NCBI GenBank assembly: GCA_019614645.1
Contig: JABWDB010000008.1
Span: 9,920,001 to 9,984,000, forward strand
Direction: 5' to 3'
Origin: Stratiolaelaps scimitus
Taxonomy: Eukaryota; Arthropoda; Arachnida; Mesostigmata; Laelapidae
DNA length: 64,000 bases
Shown here: positions 49,137 to 61,334 of the stretch, one piece after another
Layout: each line of letters starts with the position of its first letter
How positions within the stretch are numbered: position 1 is the stretch's first letter
Program-made: the position numbers and the translations under genes
Notes under the pieces: generated by a model
The model's database searches: none
What the model saw: only the letters and a program-made list of their open reading frames with translations
What the model was told of the DNA's origin: nothing

Positions 49137-52100
49137 CGAAAGTAAAGTATCTGCACCCAAAGGCATACCGTTCCGGTTAAATTGATAAAGAACATTGCGA
49201 AAGTGACATGGAAAAGTTCACGCTAGCCGAGTTCAAGAAGATCTCGATAGCCGGGCCAATAACCGATGATTGGTAACACCAGGTCGGATTGCTTTTGTTC
49301 CGAAAGTGGTACAGGCCGAGAACTCAAAGACCAATATATTTCAGTAGTGTGGTATATCGAATTGTTGCAACGTATACAACGAAACTACACAGGCAGCATG
49401 ATTAGCAGCAAGAACCAGAGTTGATTGGCTCGTAGCAAAGCGGTTTTTACGTTGAAAGGGCGAATTAAAAACTTTCTGTTCGTTTTCGTTCGGTGAACAG
49501 CCTACGCGCTGTCGAAGACGTATCTGCTATTTTCTTGACCTCAAACTGCAGAATTAATTTATTTAAATTCATCGTTGTTTTCTTCACTGGCAGTATTACG
49601 CAATGTGTCACGAAAGGTCGCATCGTGACATTTGGAGCGCAGTACAAGAACGCTAGTTGTATGCGTCTTGAGATTAAGTGTTTAATCAAGAAATACCTAA
49701 GCGACTGCGAATTGTTCGTCGACAATCAGTCGGACCGTGTGGCCGTCTAACGATTCAACGCTGGGCTAACCGAGGTCACCTGGCTCCGTGACGCTGCATA
49801 CATCAAAATAGAGCGTCCCCACATATTAATACGGTTAGCCAGCTCCCCAAGTATTGACTGCTCCGGCGAGAGGCCGGCTGTAAAACACCACGACTACTAA
49901 CGAATCGAATGTCGAATCGCGAAAACGAATGTTTAATGAAAAATAAGATAACCAAGGCGAAACGCAACAGACTTCGCTTGGCACGGATGAGCAGAGACAA
50001 ATAACACCCACGATGGTTGTGGATCGTCTCGAAATTATGCGATTATGTTTTGTTGATATTTGTTTGTGTTTTAAAAATTGCAATGGTCATTGTATGATCA
50101 TCTGATATAAAAACTACAAGGAGTAGTTATAACAAGTGCATCCTCTCCGCGAGGCTGCCTAGGCAAGGTACAGGCAGCACAAGTCGCTGCGTGGTTGGTA
50201 TGTTATTATTGGCGATTATGGTTAACTGCAAACATTCAGTCCACGGCGATTAGATGGGATGCGAGAAATGAGCCAGAGTCAATCGAAAAACAAACAGCCC
50301 GCGTCGAGAAAGCAACAGGCGAAAGCTGACACGGATAGCAGTGGGTAGATGTGGGCCGAATGGCGGCCGTCGCGCGGAAAATCGAAACTCGAAGAGTATC
50401 CGATCCCTTTTACGACGACTTTGAAATCATTAGTAGCATTCAATAAGAACAACAACGACAGCGAATATACCGGGATATATAATATACATAGATATATAAT
50501 ATATACTAGGACGCCCCCGAGTCGACTAGGGGGAGAGCGGAACACGTCCCGATAGTTTGTAAAAGTGACGCTGCTGATTACTTTTTACTTTCAGCTCATT
50601 TATTTGCGGCGGTGGAGTACGCTGTTATTGCATTGCTGCCGCTTTGAACGACGAACATTGCCCGGTGTTCCGTTTCGGGACACTGACAAGGGACAAATAG
50701 CAACAATGCAATAGCCAACAACGCAGCCCATTCGCTGCCTTGAACAACAACGAAAATGAAGCTGGCGCGCCATGAAAAACAGTGTCAATTGAATTGATTG
50801 AACTAGTTGTTGTTGGACTGGAGAGTTCTACATATAAACAGCTTAGATAGGGGTAACCCCTAAGCAGATAGGACGAGTAATGCCGGCACTGGAAGACGTC
50901 CGGGGCAGACGATTGTAACAAGGGAACAGCTGACGGCATTGACCAAGGTGACCATCGGTCAGTGCTTGCTTTTGCCCTCGAACCATTTTTAGTGTAACGT
51001 CTCTGTCACAGCTGAAACAACGCGGATTCATTTCCATCGGACGGATTGAAGATTACCGGTCTTTTTTTAAATTAGCTGGGCCAAAAAACTCTACCTGTAG
51101 TTCCGCGGGCGTCAACGAGCAGTCAGATACTCAATTATATGTGTATGCACCATTTGACTGTAATGGGACAACGAGCTCATTTCTATTAGCAGATAATTAG
51201 AGAGCAATAACGAAGCTCGTCTTTGAAACAAATCGATTCTCATTCACACCACCACGTTGGCTCTTCACAAACGCTATTCTATTGTAGTTATTTGAAAATA
51301 CATCACCCGGGAGCTGTTGGTTTGTCGTTTATCCCAGTGGATGTGTCGTTCGTATCGGAGAAAATCTAATCCATTCTTCGATACTTTGTAAGACAATGTC
51401 GGCCAGCCTAGGCGGTTTGTTTTTGTATTGGTTTTCCGATTGGCTAAGCGCCACTTTCATGCCACTGGGACTATTTCTAAGACGTTCGCAAAACAGATAT
51501 GTCATTGTCTATCGATGTGTCCTGCCCGTCCTAATCCACAGCTCGGAACACACGACTCGCTCGATGATTGGGCGGATTGACAAAGGACATTTGTACAAAT
51601 CTTTGCATTGTCCAAACCCGATCGCGGGGACCGATAAACTTGTATATGTCTTAACATTACACATAAACATATGTCCACGTAGAACTGATTCGCTGTACAC
51701 AAGTCCAAGCCGAGAGTACAGAAAAAACATTTCTACTTCTCTTAAACTTTTTGTCGGAAACTTCTTAAATATGTCAATCGTAGGTGTCACATTAGAATTG
51801 CTATAACCGACAGAAGGGGGCCACATCGATCAACATCAACGCTGACTGTCGTCGTTAACAATAGTCAGTTAAAACCATTGAAGAAACATTCTCGTATGAC
51901 AATGCATTGCTTTTCATATAGGCCTAACAGTGTCTTAGCAAGAATCACTGTGTACCCAGGACCACATCCGGATCTGGTCCGCGAGTCCCCCGCGCTATCG
52001 TTCAGTCCTATGCGCGTCGATCTGAGTTATCTAGAACAGATACGTGCGCTGATTATAGTTAGACACTGATCTTGGACACGTACACGCAAAATACGTACAA

Positions 52101-53812
52101 CAAACGTCAAGTTTCTCATCTTTATTAAACACTACGATACTCGCCTATCGACTAGCTTGCATCGATAGGCAGGGTTAGATATTTACGTGTTATGGCACCA
52201 TAACAACAACAACAACAAATGGAAACATGGTACATTCACAAAACATGGACGCAATAAATCCTCGATTACCTCATCAGCCTTCATCCCTTCATTCGTTCTA
52301 TCCAACAGCTTCCGCATCTCGTTGCGTTGTGCCGGGGTATGCTATATTCCAGAAGGCTCAGGTAACGCTACCACGTCCATTATAGGCTGAAGAATGAAGG
52401 ATGTGCCATGAGGCATGGAGAACGGTCAGGCCTAGCTATGCCTAGGTTCGTCCTGGCCCCTTCCTATGGACGTTACGTTGTATTGGAAATCAAAGGTCGG
52501 TGGGAGCCATGCCACCTCCGTGCATTACTGTTAGCCATTGCACCCGCCAGCTGGCCGCATGAGCGATGGCTTCGCTCGTGTCCGCTTCTGCGGTTATGTC
52601 AATTATGCCTAAGGTTCCTAAGGCTCCCTTGCATCTCTTCAGCTTCAATACTCGGTTCCCACTGTTTTGCACGCGTGCGTATGTGTGTTGCTTTGCGAAC
52701 TCCCGATCGGCAAGGCAGGACACGAACAAATGGGACGAGCGCGGATATGGGTTTCGCATTGAATGAAATCTGAGTTCCCGCATGTTATTCCTTCGTCTAT
52801 GGCCGGCAAGCCGTCGATGATCGCATCAATGTTCGCTTGAAGCACTGGAACGTTATCGGGCTCAATCGGTTCTCGAATGAAGAATCTGGCCGGACTCTCG
52901 TCTCTTCTGGCTTGTTTGTCATACGAATACGCTTACTGCGACGCATTGCGGTCGAGTGGGAATGACAAAGGAAGTAGCCTCTGAAACACAGGGTCCCAAC
53001 ACCACTAGTGGAAAACGATGGAGGAGACGGTCGTTTGTTGTCGGACTTGATGTTGCGAGACGAGAAATTGATGAAATTGACCGAAGGTCAATCATCCGAG
53101 CAATCGTTCCAGGAAAGTGAAGAAGTGATCACGACATTTATTGTTCTATCAAGGCACTGGCACTGTTCTCTTCTGTCTTGATATCACTGAAACGAACTAT
53201 CGGCTGTGTCGCAAAATTTCCCTTTTTACCTTTTTCGGCATTTGGTTATTCGGGGGCGATTTTGTCCATTTCAAAAGTCTTGATAACTTTGGAACACAAA
53301 GAACTAGAACTGTATCACTTGATACGTATTTTATATATCAACGGCACTCTCTCCGTGTCTCTCTTTCTCTCCTCCGCGCGGGATGACAAAATAGGCACCG
53401 ACAAAGATGTTACATCTAGTTTACTGACAGGCTACCTTACCGTTAGCCCGTGCGATGTCCCGGAGTGAAGGCACCTCGTCTGTGGTCTCCGACAGTCCAC
53501 TCAGCCCTCCTGAATCGATTACACCAGCAGTAAACGTTTTGCCGCGTGAAGGCCATCCTATCTAACATATTCACAAATTTTCGATTAATTTAATTGGGGC
53601 GTGTTCCTCCAAAAACTTTATCGCAGAACGCTTCTCTTCAACCTCTAGATTCATGTACGTTCTAAGAAACTGAAGACTAAGACTCCAATATAAACAGGTC
53701 AAATTTCGCCTGACTATGACGCCTGGTTCAAAGGTTATGCCAGTTTTTCGATATACAAAATAGCTCCAAACGACTTAATATATTCTTGCATTATCATATA
53801 TAATATATGTTA
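49137..53812. other. non-coding stretch, no gene recognised
   Basis: Mixed DNA. The longest frame, 51396-51806 (+, 136 codons, ATG start), begins with a hydrophobic stretch but matches no family, and the minus strand is open over much of it (51509-51826). A frame at 52408-52773 (121 codons) is likewise opposed by one at 52490-52783. Short CAA repeats lie near 52202-52217. Confidence 0.35.
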
Positions 53813-54106
53813 GGGTGCTCCAAGCAAACTTTCGCCTCTTTAAATGCCAATAAATTTTGAACTAAATGAGTTAGAACAAAGATATTTTGGTATGAGTTAA
53901 AGGTATTCCCCAGCTTTATTCACACACCAATTCCGCGAGAATATGGTAGAAGAAGGCAATGGTGCATTATCCCGCAGTTTCCCTGGAGGTCGTATTTTAC
54001 CGACGACACATTTAGCATAGTCATCTTATTTGATCGCTGTGACCCATGCATGCGGTATATGGATCTACACCTTTGGCGCCATCTTGGCGCTTTTGGTGGA
54101 ACACCT
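53813..54106. mobile_element. TA-flanked MITE candidate, 294 bp
   Basis: The left end reads GGGTGCTCCA and the complement of the right end AGGTGTTCCA, two differences in ten, both directly beside TA (53811-53812 and 54107-54108). Weaker similarity continues inside (AAA then GCC words). No transposase frame is present. The size, target site and end motif fit a Tc1/mariner-type MITE, but the inverted repeat is short, so chance is not excluded. Confidence 0.5.
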
Positions 54107-54247
54107 TAAAAGCAAAGAGAAGTTTGAATGGCTGAGACCCACGTGACTTTTATTGAACGGCTAGAAGAACTAAATTAAGCATAAATGAACGAAGCACTAC
54201 CCCCCTCCAAATGGCGAAAAAAATGAGGAAAGTCTACCTCAAAGCTT

Positions 54248-54249
<2 letters not shown>

Positions 54250-54327
<78 letters not shown>
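54250..54327. repeat. (AT)n microsatellite, longest in window
   Basis: About 39 uninterrupted AT units. Confidence 0.95.
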
Positions 54328-54328
<1 letters not shown>

Positions 54329-54819
54329 CTGAATTACTTGGACAAACGTATGCAAACCTCCAAGCTAAAGGGTAGACACGCATATGAGGGTAGAAAAGAA
54401 ATTCGGCCGAGGCAGGGACGAACAGTCCTCTAGATCTATTATAGGAGGAATCGCGAAAGTACGCAGACGTCGGTAAAACTCGGGTTAAATCGACTGCTTC
54501 GGCATGAGCACCAGCCCAAGCTTTGTTACTCCTCTTTATACTATTGTTCTACATTCGCTATGTTCTTTCTGGCTACTTCAGTCAGCGGGACATTTGCGAA
54601 CGTGATGCTAATATATACGGGCTACACGCCTACCAGGGTAGGGGCCGGTCAATCGTTAAAGTAAATGTCCCTTTTCCATTCAGGCAGACGAGAGCCGAAA
54701 GGGGGCCCTGAACGAACAATAGCCAGCTCCCATTCTACTTCCATCAGCTCTCCGCCGTAGTGTTTTCGTTTGGGACGGACAAAATGCTGTTCTCACTTCT
54801 CCTCGGTTCTGACTGAGTG

Positions 54820-54896
54820 CATATATATATATATATATATATGTGCATATATATATATAAATACATGTATGTATTATATATATATATATATTATAT
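54820..54896. repeat. compound (AT)n / TGTA repeat
   Basis: Three AT runs separated by GTGC and ACATGTATGTATT interruptions, near-palindromic overall. Confidence 0.9.
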
Positions 54897-55069
54897 CCAC
54901 CTGACTAAAGTCGGCACACACGCATATCCTTCCGTCTCGCATCGCTCGCTTCTTTGCCGTCCAGGGAGTTCGAAGTCGTGCTAGTGACGGTTGTTATGGC
55001 ACTAGTGGCCATATGAGCCATTATATTTGTAGGGCATACCACCAATTTATATCACTAAGCTGCGAGAAG

Positions 55070-55087
55070 GGAGAGAGAGAGAGAGAG
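55070..55087. repeat. (GA)n microsatellite
   Basis: About nine GA units, purine-rich on +. Confidence 0.85.
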
Positions 55088-55370
55088 CGGAAACAAGACC
55101 AAGAAGACCAAACGACAACGTCAGCAATAACCAATCACTGCACGACAAATTCGTACGCCGCCGCACTGCTCTACGTACATCGTGCCTTAAGAGTCCTCCT
55201 CTACCTCCATTTCTTTCACGACTCATGTTCTCGACGTTTCTACTCCGATGGGCGATAGATAGCGATCACCTATTTGTCTAAGTTTGTCGCCCTTGATTAG
55301 CATTCCTGTTTGTTACATTTTGTCTTGTTGGTTGCTATTTTGCATTTTCATGCCCCTACGAGCTGCATAT

Positions 55371-55389
55371 GCTGCTGCTTCTGCTGCTA
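55371..55389. repeat. (CTG)n trinucleotide repeat
   Basis: Six CTG/CTT units, giving a Leu or Cys run in two unsupported frames. Confidence 0.75.
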
Positions 55390-56100
55390 TCGTTGGGTCT
55401 CGGTAGTCCGAGAGTTGCTTCTATCACTACTACTACTATTCGTGAACTGGGCAGCAGCTCAAAGCACAGACCGTTACGGTTCGTGGAGCCTTGGCGGCAG
55501 ATATACAACAGTCAATACGTTCTCGTCCGTGCGTCTGAAAGTACGCTTGGCTCGCGCTGTTTCGAGTGATAGCACAGCATATTGATCAAGCTCCATGCGA
55601 TCAGCTCGCTTGCGTAAACGGGACAACCTTCGGTGGCGCGTCTCGTCGGACGATCAGAAGTGAGGGATCAGCCGGGACACAGAGAAGGAAAAGAGGTAGT
55701 GGGAGAATACAAAAGAGAGAGATAGAGAGAGAGGTGGGGGAGGGGTGCAGAACAGTGCGAGTGAAGAACAACGCCGCAATGACAGCCTTTGGAGCGATCA
55801 CCAGCAATCTCCTTGAAACAGTCGAGCGTATCGAATAGACTCGGGAAACATAAGAGGCAGATTGAGGTAGAGCTACACATCGCGGCAGCGGTAGCGGCAG
55901 CTGTACATTATCTTCGCTACGAAGAAGGGAAATAGCATCGAGATTCAAACGAAGCGGCCGAGAGGCGGCCGATCAGACAGACATAGCTTGAGCCATCAAT
56001 GAAATAAGCCTCGGAAATTGCTCCTTATTCAGATGAATAGGCTGCGGTTGGTTGCATACGGTACTATTGCTATTCCTGGTGCTGCTACTGTGGGTGGAGC

Positions 56101-56132
56101 TACTGCTGCTGCTGCTGCCGCTGATGTTGTTG
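56101..56132. repeat. (CTG)n trinucleotide repeat
   Basis: Five perfect CTG units with flanking CCG and TTG variants. It continues the weaker CTG-rich tract from about 56079. Confidence 0.8.
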
Positions 56133-57329
56133 TTTGTCCAGGTCTGACTATCGATTCGAAATCATAGCTGTTGGAATCCTGGCGAAATATGTATCATTGG
56201 ATTTGCATCTGTAGGAATTAAAGGCACAGATTCTATTGTGAGTGACATATGCGAACTACACAGCTGAGTAATGATGTCGAACATCGTCTGATATAAATAT
56301 ATTCGCAGTAGATAAGTCGCAGTGAATTTTCCACAATCGCGCTTGCTTACTTGGTTACTCTATCGATATAACAGATCTCTATTTTTGTCTTAGTCGCATT
56401 GCATGCACACGTACGCCTAGATTGAATCGGTGGAAGGTTTCAATTTATTTCCTGCAGTCGACTCCTCCGGCAGCGATTCGCATGGCAGCAATAGGTCAAG
56501 ACAAAGGAATTTGCACTCTGTAATTGCTCTGGCAAAATTGTCACGCGTGAAGACAAGTACATGTGGCTACCACGAATTGAAGGGTACAAGTATTGCGTTT
56601 GTAAAACAATTTCGAAACTTACTGCCAGTGGTTTCATGCCAATTGGCTAACCTAAATGTACATCTTTTACCAAAATCTAAAACAGGAAAAAATCTATGTA
56701 GACCCTCCCCGGTGTAGCCTTAGTACATATGTTAAGAAGAGGAGAAGCGGAACGGATTCTATTAAAGATCGTTCAATATTCGGTTCCAGGAGAGATAGTA
56801 TAGTACTTCTTTAATGGCACGGGATCAAACTTTCTTGCAAGAAATGGCCTGTATACATGCGTTGGCTTACAGGCATTGTTCGTTTTTGCTATCGAAACCT
56901 CTCCGACGGTAACAAAGGCTCTATTTCCGGGGCTCTCCCTTCTTTCTATGACGTTCCTATGTAGACGAAAGAGGTCTGTTTAGCTAACAACTAGGATAAG
57001 CTGCCTAATAGAGCCTCCCTCAGGATCCTTCTGTTATAATAAGTGAAGCCGAGTACACCAAAATAGCAACTGATGTACAAGCAAGCACGCACGATATGTT
57101 TACCTTTTTCGCGGACGATGTAGGGAACCCAATCAATACCGCTGGATCCATAAAAGTTGGAATCTGTAATTATCAATTAAACAATTTCCAGGAGGGCTAA
57201 GTGCACATACATTGACTCAAATCTTATCAGAAACCGACTCGAACTCATACATTGGAGGTCTCTCAAAGGTATTTTGTTATTCGTGAAAGGACCTCTTATT
57301 AGAAATATTGTTATACTAACCATTATGAG

Positions 57330-57398
57330 TATTTCTGATATAGACTCACGCAGTTTGGCAAAACTCTCGTCAAACTGTGTGAGGGAATATCAGAAATA
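57330..57398 (+). ncRNA. 69-nt hairpin, candidate miRNA precursor
   Basis: TATTTCTGATAT at the 5' end pairs perfectly with ATATCAGAAATA at the 3' end. After a 3x3 internal loop, CTCACGCAGTTTG pairs with CAAACTGTGTGAG (one G-U), around a 13-base loop. About 25 paired bases in 69 nt is the size and shape of an animal miRNA precursor. No arm matches a miRNA seed family I know, and foldback transposons can look the same. Either strand could be transcribed; + is written here by default. Confidence 0.4.
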
Positions 57399-57671
57399 AT
57401 CTCTTTCTGAGCTATAAATGAAAATGTCTCTTTTGAGCTATTTCATCTAATTGAAACGTCCATGCGAAACCCAGGCAATTCCGCGAGTATTCCTAGATAT
57501 GATTAGCGCACTAAAATCGAAAATGCTTTTCTCACATTTTTCAAGAGTCGAATTTCAAACACTGTTAAACCTCGGGCTCACAAAGGTTTCTAGTGTACCC
57601 AGCCGTGTGGTTAAACAACTGTTCGATTAAAAATGTACCTCAAATAATTGTGTAAGGTGTCTCACGCTATG

Positions 57672-57821
57672 CCCATCTTTCTGATCGTATCGAAACCACT
57701 CAGTGTTCGAAAGGAAGCCACGTTCCTGCCGCGTGCCCACTCCAAAAATGAACCCATTGTATCGCGTAGTTCGGATTGTGCGCCATTCGAAAGAGCGGCG
57801 AGTTCGAACCGTATGCCCTAA
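57672..57821 (-). mobile_element. truncated relative of the 40-kb mariner (5' leader only)
   Basis: The complement of this segment matches 39966-40110. Similarity is strong over the inner 115 bases, which contain the shared frame piece MAHNPNYAIQ and WSGHAAG, and weaker over the terminal repeat (TTAGGGCATACGG against TTAGGCTGTCCGG). The outer end is followed by TA (57822-57823). Homology stops within a few bases of the transposase start codon, so the element keeps the leader but none of the gene. Confidence 0.8.
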
Positions 57822-58443
57822 TATATGTAATACTTCTCAGGCGTAACTTTACATAATGTATAATGTGGCAAAGGTATATGTAACACTTTTCAACACTTAC
57901 AATACCCAACGGCTAGTTTTTTACGGATTTCGACAAATGCAGTTACTCACTATGTGGGACACCCCGGAGCCACTTCCCTAAGTAGTCGATGTGATGGGGC
58001 CTAAGTGTGGGACTCCTCTCACCTCCCCAGATGTTGCTTGGGGGTTTCCAGATGGGCTGGACAAAGAGAGATTGCGATTCTTGGCTATGACCCTTGTCAA
58101 TGTCCGGCACCGCTGTTCGCATTACTTCCTCGAAGAGTGTCGGAGAACCGATCTAAGTGACGCCTCTTCTGTCTCCGGAGCCTCTTGCGGTTCTGAGAAT
58201 CTTAGTCTCCTCATCCTTTCTAACTCTTTTTTTTCTCATGATGCCATGACTCCTCGCCCCATTGCACTGTCGATGTACCATATGTACCATACGATATCTT
58301 TAATTGACCGCCACGGTTGGAAGTGCCCTACGGCTAGGAGTCCCCCATGGGCGTCAGCTACAGCAGAGGATAACTGGGACGTGTCACCCAATATGAAGAA
58401 AAAACAACGGCAGCCACTGCATAATAGCGCTACTACTCTCCGC

Positions 58444-59067
58444 TTAAACTTCATGGGCCAGCTTCATCTCATCCTTTCCATTTCTTTGTCGTTTATTGCT
58501 ACCACTGCTACTACTACTGCTACTACTTTGACCGAAAGGGGTGACGGGGGACTTCACGACAGCGGCCATGTAGTTCGCACATCGGGCTTCTGGTCGTTGC
58601 TTTGTCCGATCCCTCATCTGGCTGAATCTGTGAACTGAGGAACAAGGGACCCGAGAATAGTGAGGCTCATCAGGAAGTCCGGACGGAGGTGCCAGGCAGC
58701 ATTGGCGGCTGGACTGCGTCTGGCCGAGCGTCTCTCTCTCTCTCTCTCTTTGTCTCTTGCTCGGGAAACTGCCGCCAAAACCACTGCCTCTACAACTTCT
58801 CGTCCTGCTCCTTCTACTCGTCCTCCCTTCTATCCGCATTTTCCTTCCAGCCGTTGCCATATCCTTACCTCTGCCTCTCACTCTCCTCTCTATCGTTCCC
58901 GCGCGCTCCGACCCGTCTTCTAGTTTTCGTTGCCTTCCTTTTAATGTGGCCGCGGTATTGTCTTCATGCGGTGGCGACCAAACGGCAGCTCGTGCAGGCT
59001 TTGCAGAAGCCAAAGTAGTGGCTGAGACAGAAGCGCTCTTGCTCCGTGGCCATCGCACTACCGCCAC
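58444..59067 (-). CDS. unsupported 207-codon frame
   Basis: ATG start, rich in Arg, Ser and Glu, with an eight-residue serine run near the C-terminal end and an Arg-Glu run from the TC repeat. It overlaps the 215-codon frame on the other strand. No domain recognised; it is probably an island artefact. Confidence 0.1.
   Translation of the reverse strand: MAVVRWPRSKSASVSATTLASAKPARAAVWSPPHEDNTAATLKGRQRKLEDGSERAGTIERRVRGRGKDMATAGRKMRIEGRTSRRSRTRSCRGSGFGGSFPSKRQRERERETLGQTQSSRQCCLAPPSGLPDEPHYSRVPCSSVHRFSQMRDRTKQRPEARCANYMAAVVKSPVTPFGQSSSSSSSSGSNKRQRNGKDEMKLAHEV
58731..58749. repeat. (TC)n microsatellite
   Basis: About nine TC units. Confidence 0.9.
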
Positions 59068-59268
59068 GCTCTGGCTACCGCGCTGCCAGTCCGCGAGCCG
59101 CAGTAACAGAGGAGCACGAACGTGGGCAAGGAGGAAGAAGTCCTAGTACGTGTAGTGTCGGCGTTTGCTCTCCCTGCAGATTCATAGTGAAGCCATGATG
59201 GTGCCACCACCTCTTCCTCTAGCATCACTGCGGTGTTTCCTTGTTGCAGAACTATGGTGAATGGCTCC

Positions 59269-59340
59269 GACGGCGGCGGCGGCTGCGGTGGTGGCGGTGG
59301 TGGCGGCAGCAGCGGCGGCGGCGGCGGCTGTGGGTGCGGC
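59269..59340. repeat. (GGC)n trinucleotide repeat
   Basis: About 24 GGC/GGT/AGC units; a frame at 59233-59523 reads it as a poly-Gly run and the opposite strand as poly-Ala/Pro. It is the longest triplet tract in the window. Confidence 0.9.
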
Positions 59341-60937
59341 CGCGCGAGGAGAGAAGCTGTACTTGGAGAAGCTGAAAAGGCTAAACCAAGACAGGGCGGA
59401 CGAATAAAAGGACGGGAGGGGCACAGGAGCCAGGACCAGCGTCCGTCCGTAACTGTGCGAAAGCCCCATGCACGGGTCCGTGTCATTGTTTCTGCTTTTA
59501 GCAGTTACCGGGTGGGTCGCTGAATCCAACAGCAGCAGCGGACGAGCAGACAGGGAGAAACGCGAGTGGCACGGCGGAGGCAGCGAGAAAATTAGAAAAC
59601 CTTTCGATGGCTTCCCCTTCGTTTGGGAACGTGGCTAGCTCGACTTTACCAAGTGACACTGCCACACACATACGCTCGCGCACACACATATGCATGTGCA
59701 CACAGCAGCACACTCTTCAAGTGACTCCCAACCTGAGCCTGCGCCGGGCCTGTTATCCCGACCCGGCTGAGCTTCTCTCGTACCGTCAGGTTACTTTTCC
59801 TTCGCAGCAGAGAGAAATAGAGGGCGGCTCAAATAGCTGGCAGCTGCGCGTCTGTCGTTGAGGGGAAGCCACTGGAAGGCAAGCCAGGGGCAGATCGTCA
59901 GCAAGATAGGGACGCTACGGGTTCCGCAGCGGAGATAGGGGAACGAAAGCTGGCGAGAGTCTCTCGGGCCTCTTGGGAAGACGGCAATTGTAGCAGCAGT
60001 ACTAGAGCAGTAGCATCGGCCGCTTGTGCTCGATCCACGGCAATGTCAGAAACGAAGAGGAATCCCCCACGGTTTCTTGCAAACTCGCCACACAATCCCA
60101 CACAAGAAGGCAAGAAGGAGCAGGAGAGAAAAGAAGAACGAAGTAAGAGGTAAGGAAAGAAACGAACGAACGAGGGACTGATGGGGATAGAGAGGCAGAG
60201 GAGAGATAGGCAATGGGCAGAGACAGCATGAAAAAGAGAGTCACAAAGAGAGCCCCCTTGGATTGGACTGGATGCTGCGACGGGCTGGCCTGGAGCCGCT
60301 TTCCGACCGGTCGACAGAGCAAAGCGGTTTCGGCAGCGACCGAGGATGAAACTCTTTCCAGCCGAAGGCGGGACAGCCCAAGAAGGAGCAGGCCTTCTTC
60401 GCCCATCTTCGCTTCGTCTCGCCAGCCCATTGCTAAGACGGGTGCATCGTACGGCTTTTCGCATGAAGTGCAGAGTATGCTTCGACTCGGCTCAACTCAG
60501 CTCGACTCAGCATGGCCCGGTAAGAACATAGCCTGAGGCTAAAGACGGCCCGAGACACCGCTGGGCCGGCCGTGGCGCGCCCGGGTCGAGGAAAAGTCTC
60601 TCTGATCCGGAGATGGAGGGGCCCCTTCCGATCGGTGCGAGCCATCGGGCGAGCGGGCAACCTAGCGACGATCGGTAGCGTCGGGAACCGGACCAAGCAG
60701 CAGGGAAAGCACCACGGTAAGGAGAGAGTGGCAACGGAAAAGTGAAAAAGAAAGAAAGAGAGAGAGAAAGACGAACACTGAGCGGGCAGCGTTCTCGTTC
60801 CTTGGTCGACAGCGGAAGGCAGGCAGCCTGTAAGCAAAGATCGCCCTATCATCAGCATCAATATCATCCGCGTCATCAGCATCACTGAACGACAGCGGAG
60901 GCAGCAGCAAGCACTCTGCAGCCATCATCTCTCAGAG

Positions 60938-60959
60938 CGAGAGAGAGAGAGAGAGAGAG
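60938..60959. repeat. (GA)n microsatellite
   Basis: About eleven GA units at the end of the purine-rich tract. Confidence 0.9.
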
Positions 60960-61043
60960 CGCCGATCTACTCGGGGCATCTATCTTGCTCTCACTAGACC
61001 GTCGGGCCACTCTACTGCAAAGCCGGAGGGCTCGCAATGATCC

Positions 61044-61334
61044 ATGGCGGGGCCGCAGGCCACAAACGGGTCGTTCTTATATGTCCGTATGGTAGACGGA
61101 GGGTTCGTAGGGGAAACCTGCGCTAGGGGTGATAGTAGTAGTATAGGCCGAGGGCAAGCTAAACAAGGCCCAAATAGGCTGCGCTACTGTGTTATACGCA
61201 CAATGCCCCAAAGCAAAGGGTATCTGGGCACGACTAAGGGTAGGTCGAGAGGAGTCCCCAATGACACACTGTGCTTGCATCTGATGACTGTTATAAAACT
61301 TATGAAGAAAGTATGTTATGAAGAAACATGGTAA
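61044..61334 (+). CDS. possible first coding exon or chance frame (96 codons)
   Basis: The ATG at 61044 lies in a favourable start context (ATCCATGGCG) directly after the purine-rich tract. The first residues, MAGPQATNGSFLYVRMVDGG, have a plausible composition, and several GT words downstream could be splice donors. Beyond about residue 35 the frame looks random. No homology is recognised. Confidence 0.15.
   Translation: MAGPQATNGSFLYVRMVDGGFVGETCARGDSSSIGRGQAKQGPNRLRYCVIRTMPQSKGYLGTTKGRSRGVPNDTLCLHLMTVIKLMKKVCYEETW

Larger units (their letters stand above)
54897..57329. other. non-coding stretch with purine and CTG runs
   Basis: The first 1.2 kb contains GA and CTG runs and frames on both strands (55310-55585 plus; 55601-55948 minus). 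The rest is mixed DNA. The frame at 56430-56717 (95 codons) is unrecognised. Confidence 0.35.
57824..61040. other. large GC-rich, purine-skewed island; candidate promoter/5' leader region
   Basis: Except for its first 200 bases this is the right-hand large island. The + strand is pyrimidine-rich at about 58730-58930 and strongly purine-rich at about 60090-60260 and 60700-60960. Long frames overlap on both strands: 57991-58638 plus (215 codons, GTG start), 58444-59067 minus (207 codons), 59898-60464 minus (188 codons). None has a recognised domain, and the opposing frames exclude one another. The purine-rich end just before the ATG at 61044 is compatible with a transcript leader read on +. Confidence 0.35.

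Noticed and set aside
51396..51806. 136-codon frame as a membrane receptor exon
   Set aside because: One hydrophobic start is not enough. The minus strand is open over much of the region and no family motif is present.
57991..58638. Longest open frame (215 codons, + strand)
   Set aside because: It opens at GTG, has no recognisable domain, and overlaps long frames on the other strand (58236-58454 and the first 195 bases of 58444-59067) in a GC-rich, repeat-bearing island.
59233..59523. Poly-Gly frame
   Set aside because: It is produced by the GGC repeat; the opposite strand gives poly-Ala/Pro just as well.
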